Below the pieces are notes generated by a model. It had not been told where the DNA came from. It did no database searches and worked only from the letters and a program-made list of their open reading frames with translations. This document shows, in pieces, positions 22,101 through 33,100 of a stretch of 64,000 nucleotides of DNA. The position numbers and the translations under genes were made by a program. Within the stretch, counting starts at the first letter, position 1. The number at the start of each line of letters is the position of its first letter. Source of the DNA: Euphorbia lathyris (taxonomy: Eukaryota > Streptophyta > Magnoliopsida > Malpighiales > Euphorbiaceae); assembly GCF_963576675.1 (NCBI RefSeq), contig NC_088915.1:30595501-30659500 (forward strand), read 5' to 3'.

Positions 22101-25095
22101 AAACATTAATGGCCGATCTGTCATCGACCATAACACAGCTAGTCTTCTTCCCGTTAATTTCCGCTCGGATATACAATGGCTTGTTGTGAGCCTTCCCCTC
22201 TTCTGGGAGATCCTCGTCGGTAAACGTGATCTCAGTCTTCTTTCGGGCCATTATTGCCCCTACTAGCGCTGCCGGTTCAGTGTCGGTGGAGATCACCAAA
22301 TTCTGCAACTCATTCATCAGGTTCTCACGATGGTACTTAGAGTGGCATAAAACTTCCCAGACCGTAGACTTAGCTTGCGTCTTCTTCAACTGTTCAAGAA
22401 CTTGGTCATCGGGCTTAGGAGCCGACCCTTCTCCAATCTCAGTCTCTACCATTGGTGCCTTTCCCTCGGCCACACGACCTGATCTCGTCATCACCGCAAC
22501 TTCCGGCTCGTCATCCGACTCGTCCCAAATGTTGATAGGGATCTTCCGATTGGCATCCTCCTCGTCCGAGGAACTCGCCCAAATGTCTACGACCATTAAA
22601 TCCATGACGTGAGGAACACTCGGATTCAGGAAAAAGGGATCCGCCGATCCATACAAGGCCCAACCTATCAACTCATCATAGTCACGGAGGGACACCCGGC
22701 TCATCCTTCTTGCGGCCAACGGAATAGCGCCTCGTTGTATGCACATAAGCTGCACCTTATCGCTCATTGTCTCATTACACTGCTCATAACGGTGCCTCCA
22801 CCTTCTAGCATAATCCACAAAATGTTCCTCGGGGAATTGCCTAATCCTGTCCAGATCATCCAGGGATCCCGTCCATGGAATGTACATTTCATATCTCGCC
22901 ACGAAGGCATTTCGGAGCGGTATCCAATGGCACATCTCTTCCTCTGACAGACCCTGATGCCACAATAAGGCTTCTCCCATCAAGGTTTCCGGAAAATGTT
23001 CATGCAACTCACACTGTGGGAATCCAGCGTTATACATATGATCGCGGAATATCCTCGCATGCTCTACAGGATCCTGGTATCCACCATACCTAGGCATCAC
23101 TAACACCGCATCAGGTGTTTGGTAAGACGGGGAATCAGGAGTTTGCTCTGCTAGCATCCATACCGTATATTCCTTGATAAATCTCTTCGTCATAGCTGCC
23201 CAATCGGTCTTAACATACATCGGCAGCGACATGTACCACATCAGCGGTTCACCCATCAATGAATTACAAAACAAGCTAGTGATCTCTTCCTCTTTGAAAC
23301 CCAAGGCTGCCATAGCCGACAAATAGAAGTGAAGGTGCTCCATAGGGTCCTTATTACCGTTATACTTGCTCACCCTTGGCAATGGACGCTTGATGGGTCC
23401 AATCTGCATTGCAAAGTGCTCCGCGGTTCTATCCTCAGCTCTCTGATACTTTTCAAGAAACAAATCCGACAACCGATCCCAATCGTGCTTGCAAGAATCG
23501 GGCAATGAATGGAACCATTGCAAAGGCTCACCTACCAGCGAATGGTGGAACCACTGAGCAATTTCATCTACCCCGAAGGATTCAATAAACATGTCGTGCA
23601 TATACTCACGCAAGTGCACTTCGGGATCCCTTCCTCCACTGAACAAACCCAAATTTGGCACGATAGTCCGAGATGCCCCTTCACCGGTCTCTTCGGCACT
23701 ATCCTCGTCATATGGTGCTCCACCATTTGATCCCTCCTCCATTGGTTCTTCCTTTTGTTCCTCACCCAAGAAGGACACATACAAACCATTTCCCACATTG
23801 CTTCTTTCGACGGAGTCCAATAACTCCTCTACATCTTCCTCAAAAGATTCCATCACTACAGTTTCCGTCAAACCAACTCCGATCATGCTCACCCTATGAT
23901 TAGGCAATGGATTGCGCCTAACGGAAGGGTTTGCTGACGAAGGATCAGCTATCTTCTTCTCCTCAATCAAATCTTGGATTTCGTGTTTCAGCCTTTCGCA
24001 ATTCTCAATCGTATGTCCATAACTGCTGTGGAACTCACAATACCCTCTAGCCTGAATCTGCGGAGTAGGTTGGGCTTTGTTATACGGGGTAAGGGCTTTC
24101 AACAACCCCTTCTTCTGCAGACGTTCAAAAACTTTTGCGTATGTCAGATCAAATTGGGCAAACTGCCTTTTCCCGATAGCGTTGAGTTCAATCACCTTTA
24201 CTGCGGCAGGTTCTACATTAGAATTTGGCCCTCCGGCACTATACCCCGACTTCGTCCGTTTAGCATAGGCTCTTTTCGGCTCTCCCTCCCCTTCAACTGT
24301 CAAAGCGTAGCTATATATCTGATTGAAATCGGTGAAAGGCATGCACCGCAACTCATTCTTAACGTGCGGCAAAGTGTTGCTGATTACCACCCGGATCTGA
24401 TCCTGCTCCGACGGCTTTTGTTTTATAACTGCTGCCTTAGCTCTCCACCTACTCATAAAGTCGGACAAAGACTCCCCAGCCTGCTGCTTGGTGCTCTCTA
24501 GCTCCCTCAAAGTGACCTCAAACATAGTGTTGAAGTTATATTGGGCGATGAATGACTTCACTAACTCCTTCCAATCCCTCTTTGTCACCAGCGGCAACGC
24601 ATGAAACCACACGAGAGCACCCCGCTCCAGATAAGCACTGAACAGCCCCAAGATCTGTTCCTCAATCAGAATTGTGTGCTCCATTGCTGCCATATATTGG
24701 TTCACATGGGCGGTAGGATCCCCAGTTCCATCAAACTTCTTCATGTCAGGAAGCCGGAACTTCAAAGGCAAAGCCGTTGCCGACGAATAGTTTTTCAGAT
24801 TATAAAAGTCTTGACCTCCAGAGCTTACCCCACGTAGATCGTGCACTTCCTGAGTGATGTGCTGCTTCCATTCCTCTTCCCTTTGCTTTCTCTTCCCCAA
24901 ACTGCTTGTTACGCAATCCTGATAGTTACCTCCAAAACGGGGACCCGTGCTCATAATGTTCTCAGCTGGTTTACTGCTACTCTTGTTACTCTTAATTGCA
25001 AGCTCGTCCAGCTGGACTAAAATTGCGGTTAACTGATCGTTGAGGTTGTTTACCACTCTTTCTAACCTTGATATTCTCTCATCCGGTGTAGACAT
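19120..25095 (-). CDS. gag-pol: Tat-2 Gag-protease-RT-RNase H polyprotein (1991 residues)
   Basis: Order by residue: coiled coil 9-40; capsid-like domain one about 118-268; zinc-knuckle-like CEFHSSYGHTIENC 353-366; further capsid-like N-terminal modules at about 482-551 and 573-643; a fourth, complete one at about 667-815; protease 973-1075; a G-patch-like segment near 1131-1168; RT about 1400-1590 with YVDD at 1545-1548; RNase H to about 1750; then a second, archaeal-type RNase H with D in MFFDGA, E in NNMAEYEA, D in WGDSKL and D in QAADALA. The protease loop reads VDDRSA where Tat-1 has VDDGSA, so a glycine next to the active aspartate is lost. The frame runs past the RNase H to 19120, but from the 2-base deletion at about 19166-19171 on it is out of register with integrase. 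Confidence 0.9.
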   Translation of the reverse strand: MSTPDERISRLERVVNNLNDQLTAILVQLDELAIKSNKSSSKPAENIMSTGPRFGGNYQDCVTSSLGKRKQREEEWKQHITQEVHDLRGVSSGGQDFYNLKNYSSATALPLKFRLPDMKKFDGTGDPTAHVNQYMAAMEHTILIEEQILGLFSAYLERGALVWFHALPLVTKRDWKELVKSFIAQYNFNTMFEVTLRELESTKQQAGESLSDFMSRWRAKAAVIKQKPSEQDQIRVVISNTLPHVKNELRCMPFTDFNQIYSYALTVEGEGEPKRAYAKRTKSGYSAGGPNSNVEPAAVKVIELNAIGKRQFAQFDLTYAKVFERLQKKGLLKALTPYNKAQPTPQIQARGYCEFHSSYGHTIENCERLKHEIQDLIEEKKIADPSSANPSVRRNPLPNHRVSMIGVGLTETVVMESFEEDVEELLDSVERSNVGNGLYVSFLGEEQKEEPMEEGSNGGAPYDEDSAEETGEGASRTIVPNLGLFSGGRDPEVHLREYMHDMFIESFGVDEIAQWFHHSLVGEPLQWFHSLPDSCKHDWDRLSDLFLEKYQRAEDRTAEHFAMQIGPIKRPLPRVSKYNGNKDPMEHLHFYLSAMAALGFKEEEITSLFCNSLMGEPLMWYMSLPMYVKTDWAAMTKRFIKEYTVWMLAEQTPDSPSYQTPDAVLVMPRYGGYQDPVEHARIFRDHMYNAGFPQCELHEHFPETLMGEALLWHQGLSEEEMCHWIPLRNAFVARYEMYIPWTGSLDDLDRIRQFPEEHFVDYARRWRHRYEQCNETMSDKVQLMCIQRGAIPLAARRMSRVSLRDYDELIGWALYGSADPFFLNPSVPHVMDLMVVDIWASSSDEEDANRKIPINIWDESDDEPEVAVMTRSGRVAEGKAPMVETEIGEGSAPKPDDQVLEQLKKTQAKSTVWEVLCHSKYHRENLMNELQNLVISTDTEPAALVGAIMARKKTEITFTDEDLPEEGKAHNKPLYIRAEINGKKTSCVMVDDRSAINVCPLKLLSKLGVERGDLTASETVIRAYDDSRRHIEGVFKAKLKVGPHEEETEFTVLDIPITFAVLLGRPWFHKLGGVPSMLHQMIKFPFGEEIVTIRAEKLSSVAALGIEPQLFSGFQVSGIYESSMTTDVVKMMKGGFIPGMGLRAHHQGLSEFPDFKSQKTRRGLGYEQGSPSNMSAEGKIGLRKHFVSEGHGKPYSGTSESWTSMEGKILPGFEIFNDVADWGKGKESCFVEEIMMLDLNAEEQVITIEATTGAEIEPSTSRVYEKSEDIEDENCITALFESDDVITHAINEMNSDFAYLLDVDHDHSMHSHSYNMPTFEINTIEMSTFNLGTDENPKLIQIAQEYTIEERKEFERIIKKYEIVFAWTYEDMPGIDQSIVTHRIPTYPEARPVKQKLRRMRPEWADKIREEVKKQLEAGFIEVIDYPPWVANVVPIAKKDGKVRMCVDYRDLNEACPKDEFALPHIDVLIDSAASSVLHTNVDGFMGYMQVQMAKKHKAKTSFTTEWGTYCYRVMPFGLKNVGATYQRMATALFHDMIHKEVEVYVDDMMVKSETREGHFATLEKFLARIAEFKLRLNPKKCFFGVSSGKILGYVIGNKGIKVDPDKVKAIKEIPAPRNEKEVRGFLGQVQYISRFIARLTTICEPIFKLLRKDQPIVWNDNCQQALESVRSYLSNPPVLRPPKLGKPLLLYVAIEERSIGAMLAQEGDTGVEHAVYYLSKKFLEYELKYNMIEKTCVAVVWLTKKLRHYFQSYKVIIISQMDPVKYLYRTPSLTGKLARWLLLLSEFDIEYVTKKVIKGRAVAEFLANQPLNAEEEEVSYDFPDEHLNAIEVIPWKMFFDGAVNSSGAGVRVLLISPEGERIPMAKKLSFPLTNNMAEYEACIYGLESLAALGASYVEIWGDSKLIIEQAQGNWEVREERLRPYLDQLGGLALRFKECRFYHIPRAQNQAADALATLVSVWDNPRNLASKPLVLRISQTVLRRRNAVRGR

Positions 25096-25254
25096 ATTGA
25101 CTGAATATTAAGCTGCCTTGAACGAAGATGATTCAGAAGCCACTACTCTCGATTCGGAACCGTCAATCTGTAGCTGATCAAACTGCCCGACTAGCCAGTT
25201 ATTCTCACGAAACCACAACCGCTTAATGATAACGTCTGCGCGAACGGTATCCAT
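25096..25254 (-). pseudogene. gag: N-terminal extension of Tat-2 gag, closed by a stop
   Basis: An ATG at 25252-25254 opens the same frame and encodes a segment (ADVIIKRLWFREN) equal to the start of Tat-1 gag at 36209. In Tat-2 a TAA at 25108-25110 interrupts it, so translation could begin only at the inner ATG 25093-25095. Tat-1 has no stop here. Confidence 0.7.
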
Positions 25255-27173
25255 TAGTATGTATGCATGGTTTTATATGCATGATTCGTGGTGTGTGCGT
25301 TTATTTATTTACGATTATAAGATAAGAAGAACAAACGTTAGTTCTATTTACATGTATCACAACATCTCTCTTCCACCCTTATTCCTCCACACACTCGTTG
25401 GTCCAGGTCTCTTTCCTAGGATTTTGGGTTTGGGGCTCACATTACGGTCCAGGGGACGCGTGATGCCGTCGCTTATTGCGGAAAAATAAATCATTCATCA
25501 GACAATACAGTTCGTTTTGACGTATCAACGTTCAGTGACCAAGAAATCGACCAAGTTGGATTGTCCTTTCGGAATAACTCGTCTTTTATCCTTTCGCGAG
25601 ATGCGTTAATTCGGGTTTTGACTCCCTTTGAGCGCATCTCGATTTTTAGACATGGTTCGAGTTATTCTTCTAGTCCAATCGTTCGTTATTGTCAATGACT
25701 CATTCCCTTTTATTCGCGTGGGTTCATGTCTCGATTTTTGGATTACAACGGGATCTTTTGGATCTATCGAGAGACGTAACCACGTGTTTATTTAGTGATG
25801 GAATCACTTTTGGATTTTATTTTAGGGAACGGACTCATCACGTAACGCGTTTGTTCTTAGCGTCGAGGATCCGTTTGCTCATTTTGCTACGTGAAAAGAC
25901 GGTGAGTCTTATTTTGAGCGCACGATAATCTTTCGGCTAATTACAACTCTTTGTTCCTCCCAATCCACGGGATATATCATCTTAGTGTGGTTATAGAAAA
26001 TCAACGTTTCGTTGAATCGCGTGTTTATTCGAAGCGAGGATATCACCGTTTTCCTTCCTTTAGGCACGATTTAAGCAAACACGTATATCGGGCCATATTT
26101 CTTGCAGTTTTGGTAACGGTCGAAATGATCGAGTCGTTAGTCAAAACCCGCAGTCTCGTCCATATGGCGTAATTATATGGTTTGGCTTAATTCGGCTTCG
26201 AGATTTTAAACGGGGTATACACTCGTTCGAGGCACGTATTCAACGGTATTGGTTTATTTTCTTTAACTACTCTCGGGATTGACATATATCGTAGATTTGG
26301 AATGATTTTGGTCGTTTAGTTCATTTTTCGCTTTTCTTTTCTTAGTCACCTTTTGCGAACACGTCCATTTCTCTTAAGAATGACACAAGGCATAACGTAA
26401 AAGCTCGTCTTTTATTCGGAAGGGACGGGCTACTTGTGCGAAACTTTTCACGTTACAATAAGGTCATTCGAAACAGAAATGTTCTTCGTTTTCGTTTCGT
26501 CGTGATCTCGTTTTATCCCAATTTATTTAAAGAATGTGAATAACGGCTACCGTTAATATAGTCTCTTGTATCGAAATATAACTATCCTTAACACCGAACC
26601 GATTCATACTAATACGTGCTTACGTCATAACGTATTTCCTGAACACGTGCCTTCGTCGGGACACAGAAAGGGACAAGGCGGGTCGCACATGTTCATTCAT
26701 ACGAGATGACTAAGTCGTCTTTAGTTCAAATCGTTTTGATGTTTTAGGGTAATTAGTATGTCGATTCATGAGTATATATTAACGCATCGTCTCATTTTCT
26801 TTACATAGTTTAGGATTAGACACGTATCATGGCGGTTTGAAAACACGAACTGATTCATTTATCACATCAAAAATAGTAACGGGTAATCCTATGGAAACTT
26901 CTAAGGCTACTATATGCTGACACGGCTGACCGCGGGACCTCACAGGACCGCACAGATTCGCCCCTAACGAATGGATGGGGACCCTCTGGCGCCTTACTGT
27001 AAGGGGGAACTTACGCTATCCTCTTTCGAGCGACGAATGGACTCTCGCTAGAGGTTTCGCGGAAATTACCCAAAGGGTTTGCAATAATGCTCGTGAATGC
27101 ATACGAAAAGAAGTAAAACGATCCGTCCCCGTTAAGGGCTTAGTGCATGCCTTCCGGAATCAAATTTCTCGCT
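25255..27173 (-). other. Tat-2 leader between primer site and gag
   Basis: 1.9 kb of noncoding DNA that matches 36210-38125 of Tat-1 with many small differences. No frame is kept open in both copies over a useful length, so I call no gene. A moderately GC-rich part lies near 26930-27170. Confidence 0.65.
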
Positions 27174-27191
27174 TCCCCAGCAGAGTCGCCA
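27174..27191 (-). other. Tat-2 primer-binding site
   Basis: TGGCGACTCTGCTGGGGA on the minus strand, two bases from the right LTR; it begins TGG as required to pair with the CCA end of a tRNA. I do not name the tRNA. Confidence 0.82.
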
Positions 27192-27757
27192 CTTGTTAGA
27201 AGAGGTGCCGCGGCCTAATCTCCCGAGCGGACCGGGGGGTGGACAACCTCATGGCGACGTAAGCGGTGATTGGCGCCGAAAGCAACCAATCGTGGAATCA
27301 AGCTACTCGGCAGGGCCGGAGCTCGGAGATATGGAAGAGTCGCCACCCACGAATGGGAAAATGAACACCGATCCCTTACGGGAGACCGGTGTGGGTTCGG
27401 GAAACTTAGGTACGAGCCGAGAAGGCTAGCTCCTTTCCGGAGAAAGGCTACTAGGCACCCCGACATCGCCCGGTTATGAACCACCGGCCTCCTACTCAGC
27501 ATGTTAGGCGATAACGGACTAATCGTATACTTCTTTAAGTTTAAAATTCATTTGAAACCCTTTTCTTTCTCTTTTTGGAAACCATTTTGAGCATATGATA
27601 TTGAAAAGCCACATCAGTAAAGAATCATCCATTTATGTTTATACATACACAGAGAGGGGGAAGAAAGAAGTGATTTATTTACAACCGTATTTAAATATTA
27701 TGTTGTGTGTCTATTCTACATTAACTTATTTCCCAAAACGATGTTTATTACATGGTT

Positions 27758-28017
27758 CGCACCTTAATCGCCGTTGGAATGATTTAGGTGCGTTTTAAAA
27801 CCCCGTTTGATGAAGCTTACCCGAATCGCCGTTGGAACGACTCGAGTAATTGAAAACGTTAAAGTAAAAGCCTTTTAATAAGAAAACGTGGTTAAACATA
27901 CAAGTCAATTTTATTTTGTACAAATTCATTAAGAAAGCGATTCAAAATCTCCATTATTAACAAAGAAAACGATTTTGATTACAACGTTCCCTTAATCCGT
28001 CGTTGGAACGGACTAAG
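27758..28017 (-). other. Three leader hairpins (Tat-2 right LTR copy)
   Basis: Stem-loops at 27758-27792, 27819-27847 and 27991-28017, same design as in the left LTR: family-specific stems with the shared loop UUCCAACG. This copy is in the LTR that would form the 5' end of the RNA. Confidence 0.55.
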
Positions 28018-28848
28018 GTTTTAAAACGTGGTGTTTTGGAGACGATTTGAAATATCAACCAAAATGACTCTATTTATCTACATTAGAGATCTAAGAAAGC
28101 TCATTAGCTTAAATAATTTAATTGAAAACTCTCTTTTTGTGACTTATTTTCCCCACTTATTTAATGGACTCTCTAACTATTATAATTACATCAATAAACA
28201 CATTTAGGCCCAAAAGTTAATTTTTCCAAGTGAAGCCCATTTGAAACATGGACTTATAAATGACCAAAAGAAATAAAGAAAATAATATAGATATATATTT
28301 ACACATTTTAGCCCAAAAGACATAAAATAAGAGTAAAAGAAAATATACTATCTAATACATATATAAGAAAGAATAATGAAAATAATATATTTATACTTTA
28401 AACACAAGAAAATAGTGAATGAAATTCATAAATAAGAAAATAGCATTTATCACTCAAAATAATTTTATTTAACAATAATTAAGATAACTCAAATATACCC
28501 CAAAACTATATATATACATAACTAATATAATCCTAATGTCAAAAAAACTATATGTTCATCCTCCAATATCTACTAATTATCTCCCAAAATGCCCAAGTAA
28601 ATAACATTTAAAATAGAATTTAATGTAATTTAAATGAATAATAATAAAAAAGAAAGTAACATGTACATATATAAAAAATTAGAATGAAAATGGAATACCA
28701 ATCTCCTAAAATAATTATATATGCTAAAGTTTTAAAACAATTTGAGAAGAATATATTACATAATTATATATATATATATATACTAAGGATTAAAAGTCTA
28801 AAAGTTGAGAAAAAGGGACCGAAATGGCATTTTTTACATTTTGGCAGA

Positions 28849-28875
28849 TTTACCGACGGAAAATCCGTCGGTAAA
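28849..28875. repeat. 27-nt perfect palindrome in Tat-2 right LTR
   Basis: TTTACCGACGGA, AAA, TCCGTCGGTAAA. Perfect 12-bp arms although surrounding sequence differs from Tat-1. Confidence 0.82.
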
Positions 28876-29550
28876 CAGCATTTAGTGACAGAATTGGCAA
28901 ATTACAACAGCACTCCAATATTTTCCAGATTTATTCAAAAGCTTTAAATTAAATCTAATTCAATCGTTTTGGACTTCCGAACTACCAAAGATGGATCATA
29001 GTCGAACACGGAAGTTCCTAAAGCGATGTTTTTATTTTAAAACGTTATTTGGAAACCTCTTTTAAATAAGAACTTATAATTACAACATTTTCGATACCCG
29101 AACTACCTTTTTATCGGATCACGGATCATATTGGGATATCCAAAACGAGGTTTTTATTATAAAACAAAACCGAATTTTATTTAACACGAAACCAAAATTA
29201 AATAAATACGTTAATAAAACGTGACAAAATAAATAAATAACTAAAGGAATAAAAACTATAGCATAAAAAAATAGAAGGAGAGAATAAATTAAATAAAATA
29301 AAGAGTCTAGTCCTCGGATAATACCTTTAATTCGGTATCTGACCGTCGAAGTCGATTGATTCCACGAACCGCGAGCTCCCGTTTTTTATGAAAAATTTAG
29401 TAAAAATTGAACTTAGGAAATTTAGAGATTTTCAATTTTAGGAAAAAAAAATGTTTTTTTCCCAAAAAATCCACTTCCTCTCTCTAGAAAAATATCTAGT
29501 GTGAGAAAGCTCTCCCAAAAAATCCTCCCCTTTCACCTTGGGATCCGTGC

Positions 29551-29560
29551 CCTTATATAG
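29551..29560 (-). promoter_or_regulatory. Tat-2 LTR TATA box
   Basis: CTATATAAGG on the minus strand, immediately downstream in element sense of the palindrome array. Transcription would start near 29520-29530, giving a short U3 and a long R/U5. Confidence 0.68.
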
Positions 29561-29579
29561 GGAAACGGATCCCAGAACA

Positions 29580-29960
29580 ATGGGCGACGCCCAAAAAAAA
29601 TTGGGCGTCGCCCATTGTGGTTGGGCGGCCGCCCAACCTAGTGTTGGGCTACCGCCCAACCTTGTTGGGCGGCCGCCCAACATGAGTTGGGCGGTCGCCC
29701 AACTTTCGTTGGGCGAGCGCCCAACGCGAGGTTGGGCGCCCGCGCCCAACCCTCATCGGGCGTCCGCCCGACGCGTTGGGCGTTCGCCCGACGTGGTTGG
29801 GTGCCCGCCCGGCGACCCTCGGGGCGTGCCCCGCGCCGTCGGACGCGTGCACTCTGTGGCCGCCGAGCGCGCGTTCCGCGCAGCTAGACGCTCGCACGTC
29901 GCGGCCGCCGAACGCGCGCCTCGCGCTGCCAAGCACGTGTGCTCAACGGCCCACGAGGGC
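29580..29960. repeat. GC-rich palindrome array in U3 of Tat-2 right LTR
   Basis: About nine regular units of TTGGGCG..CGCCCAA around cores such as GAC, GTC, GCC, TAC, GAG and GTC, then degenerate units. Arms are kept while cores and spacers vary. The order of cores is not that of Tat-1. Confidence 0.85.
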
Positions 29961-30102
29961 GCGCACCGCCAGCGGTCCAGGCATTGCTCGGGCGTCGAGA
30001 GCGTGCCACTCGCGGTGCGTCCGACGGACGCTGCGCGCACGTCTCGTGCCGTCAAGCGGGCGTTCGACCATCACCGTCCGCGTGCGGGATGCCGTCGACG
30101 AT

Positions 30103-33100
30103 GGTTTGTGAGACCTCCTCAATACCAAAGGCTTCGAGGCGAGGTTCCGAGGGTTATCCCAAACTGACACCAAAGTGGCCAAAGCATCCGCTGCCTGGTT
30201 CTGTGCTCGAGGAATGTGATAAAAACGACATTCATTGAATCTTTGTGCCAACCCTTCTAGCTGGTCTAGGTATGGACGTAATCTTTCTTCCCTCACTTCC
30301 CAGTTTCCTTGTGCCTGCTCGATGATCAGCTTTGAGTCGCCCCAGATTTCCACATACGATGCTCCCAATGTCGTTAGCGACTCTAACCCATAGATGCATG
30401 CTTCATACTCGGCCATATTGTTAGTAAGAGGGAATGATAGCTTCTTTGCCATCGGGATCCTTTCTCCCTCTGGTGAGATGAGTAGCACTCCTACTCCGGC
30501 TCCATTCGAATTAACCACTCCATCGAAGAACATTTTCCACGGTATAACTTCTATTGCGTTCAAGTGCTCATCGGGGAAATCATAGTTTATCTCTTCCTCT
30601 TCTGCGTTCAGAGGCTGGTTGGCCAGGAATTCTGCTACGGCTCTCCCCTTGACAACCTTCTTCGTTACATATTCGATATCAAATTCGGACAAAAGCAACA
30701 ACCATCGAGCTAGCTTCCCTGTTAGAGACGGAGTTCGATACAGATACTTCACAGGATCCATCCGGGAAATAATGATCACTTTGTAAGATTGAAAATAATG
30801 TCGTAGTTTCTTTGTTAGCCATACTACTGCCACGCACGTCTTTTCGATCATGTTGTACTTAAGCTCATATTCCATGAACTTCTTACTCAGATAATACACC
30901 GCGTGCTCCACACCGGTATCCCCTTCTTGGGCCAGCATTGCCCCGATAGATCGCTCTTCGACCGCTACATAGAGGAGAAGCGGTTTTCCCAGTTTAGGCG
31001 GTCTCAGAACTGGTGGATTAGATAAGTAGTCCCGGACCTTCTCTAAGGCTTGTTGACACTTATCATTCCAAATCGTGGGTTGATCTTTCCGTAGCAACTT
31101 AAAGATTGGCTCACAGATTGCGGTGAGTCTTGCTATGAACCGACTGATATACTGAACCTGCCCCAGAAACCCTCTCACTTCTTTCTCATTCTTTGGCGCT
31201 GGCATTTCTCGTATCGCCTTTAATTTGTCGGGATCTACCTCAATTCCCTTGTTTCCGATTACATAACCTAAGATTTTCCTCGACGAAACACCGAAGAAGC
31301 ACTTCTTCGGGTTTAACCTTAGTTTGAATTCTGCAATTCGGGCCAAAAACTTCTCGAGTGCCGCGAAATGCCCCTCTCTTGTCTCTGACTTGACCATCAT
31401 GTCATCCACATAAACTTCTACCTCTTTGTGTATCATATCATGGAACAGTGCCGTAGCCATTCGCTGGTAAGTCGCCCCGGCATTTTTCAAACCAAACGGC
31501 ATCACCCTATAGCAGTATGTTCCCCACTCAGTTGTGAATGAGGTTTTTGCTTTGTGTTTCTCGACCATCTGAACTTGCATGTAGCCCATGAAACCGTCCA
31601 CATTCGTGTGTAAGACGCTCGATGCTGCACTATCGATTAACACGTCGATATGAGGCAATGCGAATTCATCTTTGGGGCACGCCTTGTTAAGATCTCTATA
31701 ATCGACGCACATTCTTAATTTGCCATCCTTCTTTGCGATGGGCACTACATTTGCGACCCAAGGGGGATAGTCGATTACTTCGATGAACCCTGCTTCTAAC
31801 TGCTTCTTCACTTCTTCTCTGATCTTATCTACCCATTCCGGTCTTATGCGTCGGAGTTTCTGCTTCACGGGCTTCGCGTCGGGGTATGTTGGAATACGGT
31901 GAGTTACGATTGATTGATCAATTCCTGGCATGTCTTCGTATGTCCAAGCAAACACTATTTCGTATTTTTTAATTATTCTCTCAAATTCTTTCCTCTCTTC
32001 AATAGTTAATTCTTGAGCAATTTGTATAAGTTTAGGATTTTCATCCGTGCCAAGATTGAAAGTTGACATTTCTATTGTATTGATTTCAAATATAGGCATG
32101 TTATATGAATGAGAATGCATGGAATGATCACGATCAACATCAAGCAAGTAAGCAAAATCAGAATTCATTTCATTGATAGTGTTGGCGAGTACATCATCGG
32201 ATTCAAATAAAGCAGTAATACAATTTTCATCGTCAGGGTTCTCGGGTTTCTCATAAGCCTTGGAGGTACTGGGCTCGTCCACCGCTCCCACAGTTGCTTC
32301 AATAGTGATGACCTGCTCCTCGGCATTCAAATCTAACATCATGATCTCCTCGACGAAGCAGCTTGCCTTTCCTTTGCCCCAGTCGGTAACATCATTGAAG
32401 ATCTCAAAACCTGGCAGAATCTTTCCTTCGGTGCTAGTCCATGACTCGGGAGTCCCCGAATAAACCTTTCCGTGCCCCTCATTCACAAAATACTTCTTTA
32501 GGCCCACCTTTCCTTCACCACTTGTGTTGGACGGACCTCCCAGCTCATATCCTAAACCCCTCCGAGTTTTCTGACTCTTGAAATCCGGAAATTCTGGCAA
32601 TCCTTGATGGTGTGCTCCCAAGCCCATACCGGGGATGAAACCCCCCTTCATCATTTTCACCACATCGGAGGTCATGCTAGACTCGTAGATCCCAGAAACT
32701 TGGAATCCGGAGAAAAGTTGAGGCTCAATTCCCAATGCCGCCACCGAGCTTAATTTTTTCGCTCTGATCGTCACTATCTCCTCCCCGAAGGGGAATTTGA
32801 TCATTTGATGGAGCGTGGAGGGCACACCTCCCAACTTGTGGAACCATGGGCGTCCCAACAACACGGCAAAGGTTACCGGGATATCCAGCACCGTGAACTC
32901 TGTTTCCTCCTCGTGCGGCCCCACTTTCAGCTTGGCCTTAAAAACTCCTTCGATGTGCCTACGGCTATCATCATAAGCCCTGATCACAGTTTCCGAGGCT
33001 GTCAGGTCTCCTCTTTCTACTCCCAACTTAGACAAGAGCTTCAGCGGGCAAACATTAATGGCCGATCCATCATCGACCATCACACATCTAGTCTTTTTCC

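Larger units (their letters stand above)
11661..30102 (-). mobile_element. Tat-2, second Tat-lineage element nested in Tat-1
   Basis: Closely related to Tat-1 and in the same orientation. Left LTR 11661-13148 (shortened inside), right LTR 27194 to about 30102 (end missing). On the minus strand it encodes a long gag-protease-RT-RNase H ORF and an integrase ORF; on the plus strand, the six-exon antisense gene. The base run before the left LTR is gccgg (11656-11660). The matching duplicate on the right cannot be checked because the end of the right LTR and about 85 bp of Tat-1 pol are deleted. Over the roughly 1430 bp that both LTRs retain, I count about 14 differences, so it is younger than Copia-A, as the nesting requires. 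Confidence 0.9.
27194..30102 (-). repeat. Tat-2 5' LTR (right), end deleted
   Basis: Begins TGTTAGAAG at 27194 and holds the three hairpins (27758-28017), the perfect 27-nt palindrome (28849-28875), a TATA box on the minus strand (29551-29560) and the GC-rich palindrome array (about 29580-29960). The last roughly 150 bp, which end TCTACA in the other copies, are missing. The sequence passes directly into Tat-1 pol at about 30103. Confidence 0.88.

Noticed and set aside
22226..22947. Plus-strand ORFs opposite Tat gag-pol (also 33058-33561 and others)
   Set aside because: They are shadows of a strongly supported minus-strand coding region and show no domain.
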